64,000 nt of DNA, taken from positions 3,215,501-3,279,500 of the forward strand of contig CP046865.1 of NCBI GenBank assembly GCA_039640505.1. Direction: 5' to 3'. Below, one piece after another: positions 60,895 to 64,000 of the stretch (its first letter is position 1; the number at the start of each line of letters is the position of its first letter). A program made the position numbers and the translations under genes. This stretch comes from Rhodobacteraceae bacterium Araon29. Lineage in GTDB: Bacteria > Pseudomonadota > Alphaproteobacteria > Rhodobacterales > Rhodobacteraceae. The notes under the pieces are model-generated. The model saw nothing but the letters and a program-made list of their open reading frames with translations, was not told the origin of the DNA and did no database searches.

Positions 60895-61656
60895 ATGGAT
60901 GTACTAGACCAAGAACCCTCTAGCCCTAAAGCTCTTAGTTTAAAGAGTTTTAGAGGGGGATATGCTAAAAACCTAGGATTGCAACTCGGAGACCGCATCG
61001 TTGGATTGGATGGAGATGAATTTTTTGGTTCTGCATCGGATATAAATGAACGGTTTGATGTTGATGAAGAAGAATACGCCCGCGCTACGATCCAAGCGGT
61101 TTTAACGGTCAGCAGAGAAGGTCGTATTTTCAATGTGATCATCGATCAACCACTTTTGGTTACCTTTGAAGAAAAAGATGCGGTAGAAGTGATTAATCCA
61201 ACTAGGTTTGAAGAGCTTTTGCAAAACGCCAAAAGTGATGGCCTGTATCAATATATGATCTTCTACGATATTAAGAAGAATGCTGAATTGGTTCTTAGAA
61301 CTAAATCCCTACTCGCAATGATAATGCCGCCGTTTTGGTTTTTGAACCAACGGGTCTGGGAAGCCGCGATCGCAAGCCTTCTTGCCTTAGTAGCGACCCT
61401 CGCAGTCCATTGGCTATTAGCAATGATTTATTTTGTAGTTTTGTGCCTATATGTTGGTAGAGAGCATATGAACTTGGCAATCAGTTTTATGAGTTATCGT
61501 CGTTTTATATATCTACAGACAATTGCAGCTGAAACAGAATTGCAAGCGCAGAGAGTAGCTCTGAGCATAGATGAAGAGCTGTTTTTTCAAAGGCCTGTTC
61601 AAGGCTTAGAACAAATTAGACCTAAAAAAAGAAAGAAAAACCAATCAAAGGCGTGA
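60895..61656 (+). CDS. PDZ-like plus membrane protein at the end of the flhB operon
   Basis: The 253-residue protein has an N-terminal PDZ-like stretch (FRGGYAKNLGLQLGDRIVGL, then DGDEFFG) on the cytoplasmic side. Two or three membrane segments follow (about 140-195; FWFLNQRVWEAAIASLLALV, then LAVHWLLAMIYFVVLCLYVG), resembling DUF2628, and a basic tail (PKKRKKNQSKA). It starts 30 bases after the MotF candidate and is the last gene before the convergent rpoN. Function unknown; perhaps a motor or membrane scaffold. Confidence 0.65.
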   Translation: MDVLDQEPSSPKALSLKSFRGGYAKNLGLQLGDRIVGLDGDEFFGSASDINERFDVDEEEYARATIQAVLTVSREGRIFNVIIDQPLLVTFEEKDAVEVINPTRFEELLQNAKSDGLYQYMIFYDIKKNAELVLRTKSLLAMIMPPFWFLNQRVWEAAIASLLALVATLAVHWLLAMIYFVVLCLYVGREHMNLAISFMSYRRFIYLQTIAAETELQAQRVALSIDEELFFQRPVQGLEQIRPKKRKKNQSKA

Positions 61657-61727
61657 GACTTTGCTGAGGTTTATAGTTAATAAACAAACTGGCTTAAATT
61701 CAACACAACCAACAACTGAACCACAGA

Positions 61728-63098
61728 TTAATGTTCCATTAATTCGCTGAGTTTATGGGCTCGCTTGCGTTGCGACGTCGATTTTATGTTTTCTAATTCT
61801 CTGTATTTAGCTACTGTACGCCTTGCGACTTGGTAACCTTCATCGCTTAAGGCACTGGATATTTTTGCATCGCTGGTTGGCTTCAATGGGTTTTCGCGAG
61901 CAATTATATCTTTTATTTTGGTTCTAATCGCACGTGCAGAGACACCTTCATCGTTCTCTTTCGCTTGCAGCCCACTGCTAAAAAACATTTTAAGAGGAAA
62001 TGTCCCACGCGGTGTTTGAATTAATACCGAAGCTGTAGAGCGGCTTACTGTGCTTTCATGTATTCCTAAAGCTTCTGCGACAATACGTAGTTGAAGTGGG
62101 CGCAAGCCCTCAACACCTTGATCAAAGAAATTTATTTGATGCTTTAGAATATAGGAAGCCACCGTTTGCAACGTTTGGTTTCTTTGCGCTATTGCTCTTT
62201 TCAACCAATGACCTGTTGCAACTGAATTCTTCACAAATTCTACGGATTTATTTTCGTTTGAAGGCTTTTTCCCAACCTCTTCTGCATAGTCCAAATTGAT
62301 ACGAACACTCGGCAAAGAAGCTCTGTTTAACGAGATTTCAATCTCGTTCGCTTTACGCTTCACAATTAAGTCAGGTTCTCGAGTGGTCCCGACTGTATCA
62401 TGACTAAAACTCGCACCAGGCTTTGGGTTGTATTGGCGGATTCTGATGGCTCTTTGCTTCATGTCTTCAACAGAGCACTGTGCAGTTGTGCAAAGTTCTT
62501 TGAGCTCACCTTTTGCTAAAAGTTCAAGATTTTCTAACAAGATTTGCATAATGTCATCATATTCCCTGCGATCTTTGGCCTGAAGTGCCAAGCATTCAGA
62601 AAGTGAACGTGAAAAAATTCCAGTTGGCTCTAGGGATTGCAAACTCTCAATGACAGCCTCGATCGCGTCTATTGAGACTGATAATTGTTCGCTGACTTGA
62701 TCGGTATCGCACTGTAGATATCCTGCAGGGGTAAGATCAACCAACAACCGATACGCGATAGATTGATCTGTCTCGCTGAGTTTTTTCAACCTAATTTGCT
62801 TGCAGATATGCTCAATGAGCGTTTCTGGCCTTTCGCCCAACAAAGTATCAAGGAAAGCTCCTGAGATCCCCGAGCTGTTTGAACTCTGAGGGAAATCTAA
62901 ATCAATCTTGCGCTTGTTTTCCGAATTTGCCGATTTCACCTCTATAAATGGATTACTTTCTGCTAATTCTTCCAGATGCTTTTCCAGCTCTAAGTTGTTC
63001 ATTTGAAGAATACTTATAGCATGCTGAAGCTGTGGCGTTATTACCAAGCTCTGCTTTTGAACCTGTTGGGTCCCGATATTCAGACTAAGCATCGACAT
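61728..63098 (-). CDS. rpoN: RNA polymerase sigma-54 factor, flagellar paralog (RpoN2-type)
   Basis: The 456-residue protein has region I (QSLVITPQLQHAISILQMNN, LEKHLEELAESNPFIEV), the core-binding part and a C-terminal RpoN box (ARRTVAKYRE), where it contacts -24. Its place within the flagellar locus suggests the dedicated copy known in R. sphaeroides (rpoN2), separate from nitrogen control. The start is ambiguous (63098 or Met3 at 63092), and no ribosome site is visible. A full-consensus sigma-54 promoter (63111-63125) lies so close that the mRNA would begin next to the first ATG. Confidence 0.93.
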   Translation of the reverse strand: MSMLSLNIGTQQVQKQSLVITPQLQHAISILQMNNLELEKHLEELAESNPFIEVKSANSENKRKIDLDFPQSSNSSGISGAFLDTLLGERPETLIEHICKQIRLKKLSETDQSIAYRLLVDLTPAGYLQCDTDQVSEQLSVSIDAIEAVIESLQSLEPTGIFSRSLSECLALQAKDRREYDDIMQILLENLELLAKGELKELCTTAQCSVEDMKQRAIRIRQYNPKPGASFSHDTVGTTREPDLIVKRKANEIEISLNRASLPSVRINLDYAEEVGKKPSNENKSVEFVKNSVATGHWLKRAIAQRNQTLQTVASYILKHQINFFDQGVEGLRPLQLRIVAEALGIHESTVSRSTASVLIQTPRGTFPLKMFFSSGLQAKENDEGVSARAIRTKIKDIIARENPLKPTSDAKISSALSDEGYQVARRTVAKYRELENIKSTSQRKRAHKLSELMEH

Positions 63099-63110
63099 AT
63101 ATATAAGAAA

Positions 63111-63125
63111 GCAATTTTCGTGCCA
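63111..63125 (-). promoter_or_regulatory. Sigma-54 promoter of rpoN itself
   Basis: The minus strand reads TGGCACGAAAATTGC, a full match to TGGCAC-N5-TTGC. Placing C at -12 puts +1 near 63099, one base before the ATG at 63098. It implies autoregulation and a nearly leaderless mRNA. Confidence 0.82.
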
Positions 63126-63213
63126 CTTTTGAAGTTTAACGGGGGCTTTGATAACTATATATTAAAAAGTACTCTCAGACAAAAGAAAAAAGTTTACAAC
63201 TTATTGATTATCA

Positions 63214-63432
63214 TTAGTTAATTCGGAAATAATCAAGTGTTAGCTTTAGAATAGAAAAAAATCCAAATATGGCTATAAACGCGATCGCGATTGCTTCAAT
63301 ACTGAATTTACCCATAAAACTCAAAAGATCTTGATTAATTATAGCCATTAATGCAATTGCCAAAACAGCCATCAGAAATAATCTAAGTGACATGCAAACT
63401 CGGCATGGAGGTTTTTTTTCCTGATTTAGCAT
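63214..63432 (-). CDS. Small membrane protein between motB and rpoN
   Basis: From ATG 63432 the protein is 72 residues: PPCRVCMSLR, with a CxxC pair near the N terminus, and two membrane segments (LFLMAVLAIALMAIIN and IEAIAIAFIAIFGFFSIL). GGAAGG precedes it; a GTG at 63444 overlaps that site and is rejected. It lies 56 bases after motB on the same strand and is likely in the mot operon. The family is not recognised. Confidence 0.6.
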   Translation of the reverse strand: MLNQEKKPPCRVCMSLRLFLMAVLAIALMAIINQDLLSFMGKFSIEAIAIAFIAIFGFFSILKLTLDYFRIN

Positions 63433-63488
63433 CGCGCCTTCCACTTCCCTTCAACTATTTAAATAATCATAAATTCCAGATTTATTGA

Positions 63489-64000
63489 TTAGTATTCTAA
63501 TTCAATTTCAATTCGGCGATTTTGCTCACGGCCTTGATTAGATGAATTGGACGCAATCGGCTTTGTTTCACCATAGCTCACAGCTTGCAAACGACCAGGG
63601 GCTACTCGCCCAGATTGCTCAACCGCTTGGACAACGCTCGCTGCCCGTGCAGCTGCAAGGTCCCAATTATCTCTATAAAGGGCACCAAATGTAATTGGAA
63701 CATCATCCGTATGACCAGAAACGGTAATGGAATTATCTGCTCCATCACTCACTTGTGCAATTTTATCAATAATTCCTTGAGCTTGAGCTGTAAGGTTCGC
63801 AGACCCAGATGGAAATGCGCCCCCGGTCCCAACAGTTACAAACACTTTATTGTCGCGCGTCTCGACGTTTACAGCCCCCATGTCAATCTGTTCTTGAAGC
63901 TTAACTTTAAGCTCATCAGATGCGCTTTGTGCCTTTTGCTTAGCTTGTGCCGTTTCGGTAAAGCCAGTTTCTTTGTCTCGGCCGCCAAGTTTTTTCAATT
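63489..64000 (-). CDS. motB: Stator protein MotB, C-terminal part (5' beyond window)
   Basis: The frame is open to the window edge. It gives a linker of Lys/Gln/Ala-rich sequence, then an OmpA/MotB domain: VFVTVGTGGAFPSGSANLTA, SITVSGHTDDVPITFGAL, RAASVVQAVEQSG, GRLQAVSYGETKPIASNSSN and NRRIEIELEY. These residues bind peptidoglycan and anchor the stator. The N-terminal membrane helix and the proton-binding Asp are outside the window. MotB is preferred over a general OmpA protein because of the flagellar setting. motA is presumably next upstream. Confidence 0.85.
   Translation of the reverse strand, partial: LKKLGGRDKETGFTETAQAKQKAQSASDELKVKLQEQIDMGAVNVETRDNKVFVTVGTGGAFPSGSANLTAQAQGIIDKIAQVSDGADNSITVSGHTDDVPITFGALYRDNWDLAAARAASVVQAVEQSGRVAPGRLQAVSYGETKPIASNSSNQGREQNRRIEIELEY

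Noticed and set aside
1-64000. tRNA genes, CRISPR arrays, insertion sequences, prophage
   Set aside because: Intergenic regions were scanned by eye for cloverleaf arms, regularly spaced repeats, transposase frames and phage genes; none was found.

Overview
The window looks like chromosomal DNA of a marine-type alphaproteobacterium of the order Rhodobacterales (Roseobacter/Rhodobacter relatives). This is inferred from the protein flavour (rpsD, tyrA-hisC, phaA/phaB, a TctCBA transporter with its own two-component system) and from a flagellar locus whose gene order and regulators match the sigma-54-driven fla1 system of Rhodobacter (Cereibacter) sphaeroides. No species is claimed. No tRNA, rRNA, CRISPR array, insertion sequence or prophage was seen.

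Region 1 (1-1.8 kb): end of a glutaryl-CoA dehydrogenase gene, a fold-III PLP enzyme of the D-threonine aldolase/D-serine dehydratase type, and a rhodanese.

Region 2 (1.8-6.9 kb) is an AT-rich accessory patch. It has two paralogous membrane-anchored HExxH zinc peptidases, a secreted protein, a ferredoxin-cyclase-Rieske fusion and a small membrane protein. A 200-bp direct repeat (4 mismatches) brackets the cyclase; its left copy carries a truncated start of the second peptidase.

Region 3 (6.9-14.3 kb) is a tricarboxylate transport island. tctD, tctE and a periplasmic binding protein run leftward; tctC, tctB, tctA and a CaiB-family CoA-transferase run rightward. They probably sense, import and CoA-activate an organic acid.

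Region 4 (14.4-25.4 kb) is housekeeping: methyltransferase-thioesterase pair, tyrA-hisC, rpsD, tag, an EAL phosphodiesterase, phaA and phaB, a hydroxyacid dehydrogenase and an SH3 protein. A CLC-type channel with an unusual gate motif follows.

Region 5 (about 27-64 kb) is a large flagellar locus: fliS-fliT, flhA-flhF, flgP-flgT-LysM-flgA, flgM-flgN, fliC, a fleQ-type and a fleT-type activator, fliEFGHIJ, fliKLMN, fliOPQR-flhB, four downstream genes including a MotF-like candidate, rpoN, a small membrane gene and the end of motB. It is visibly more AT-rich than region 3: one hand-counted 60-nt line gave 37% GC at 57841 against 52% at 12121. I found seven sigma-54 (GG-N10-GC) and four sigma-28 (TAAA-N15-xCCG) promoter candidates. 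They outline a hierarchy: RpoN with FleQ/FleT drives the basal body and export genes, rpoN itself and an unknown two-gene operon at the left edge. Sigma-28 drives fliC, flgMN, fliST and an unknown gene at 29857.

All product names come from reading translations by eye; no database search or alignment was run.
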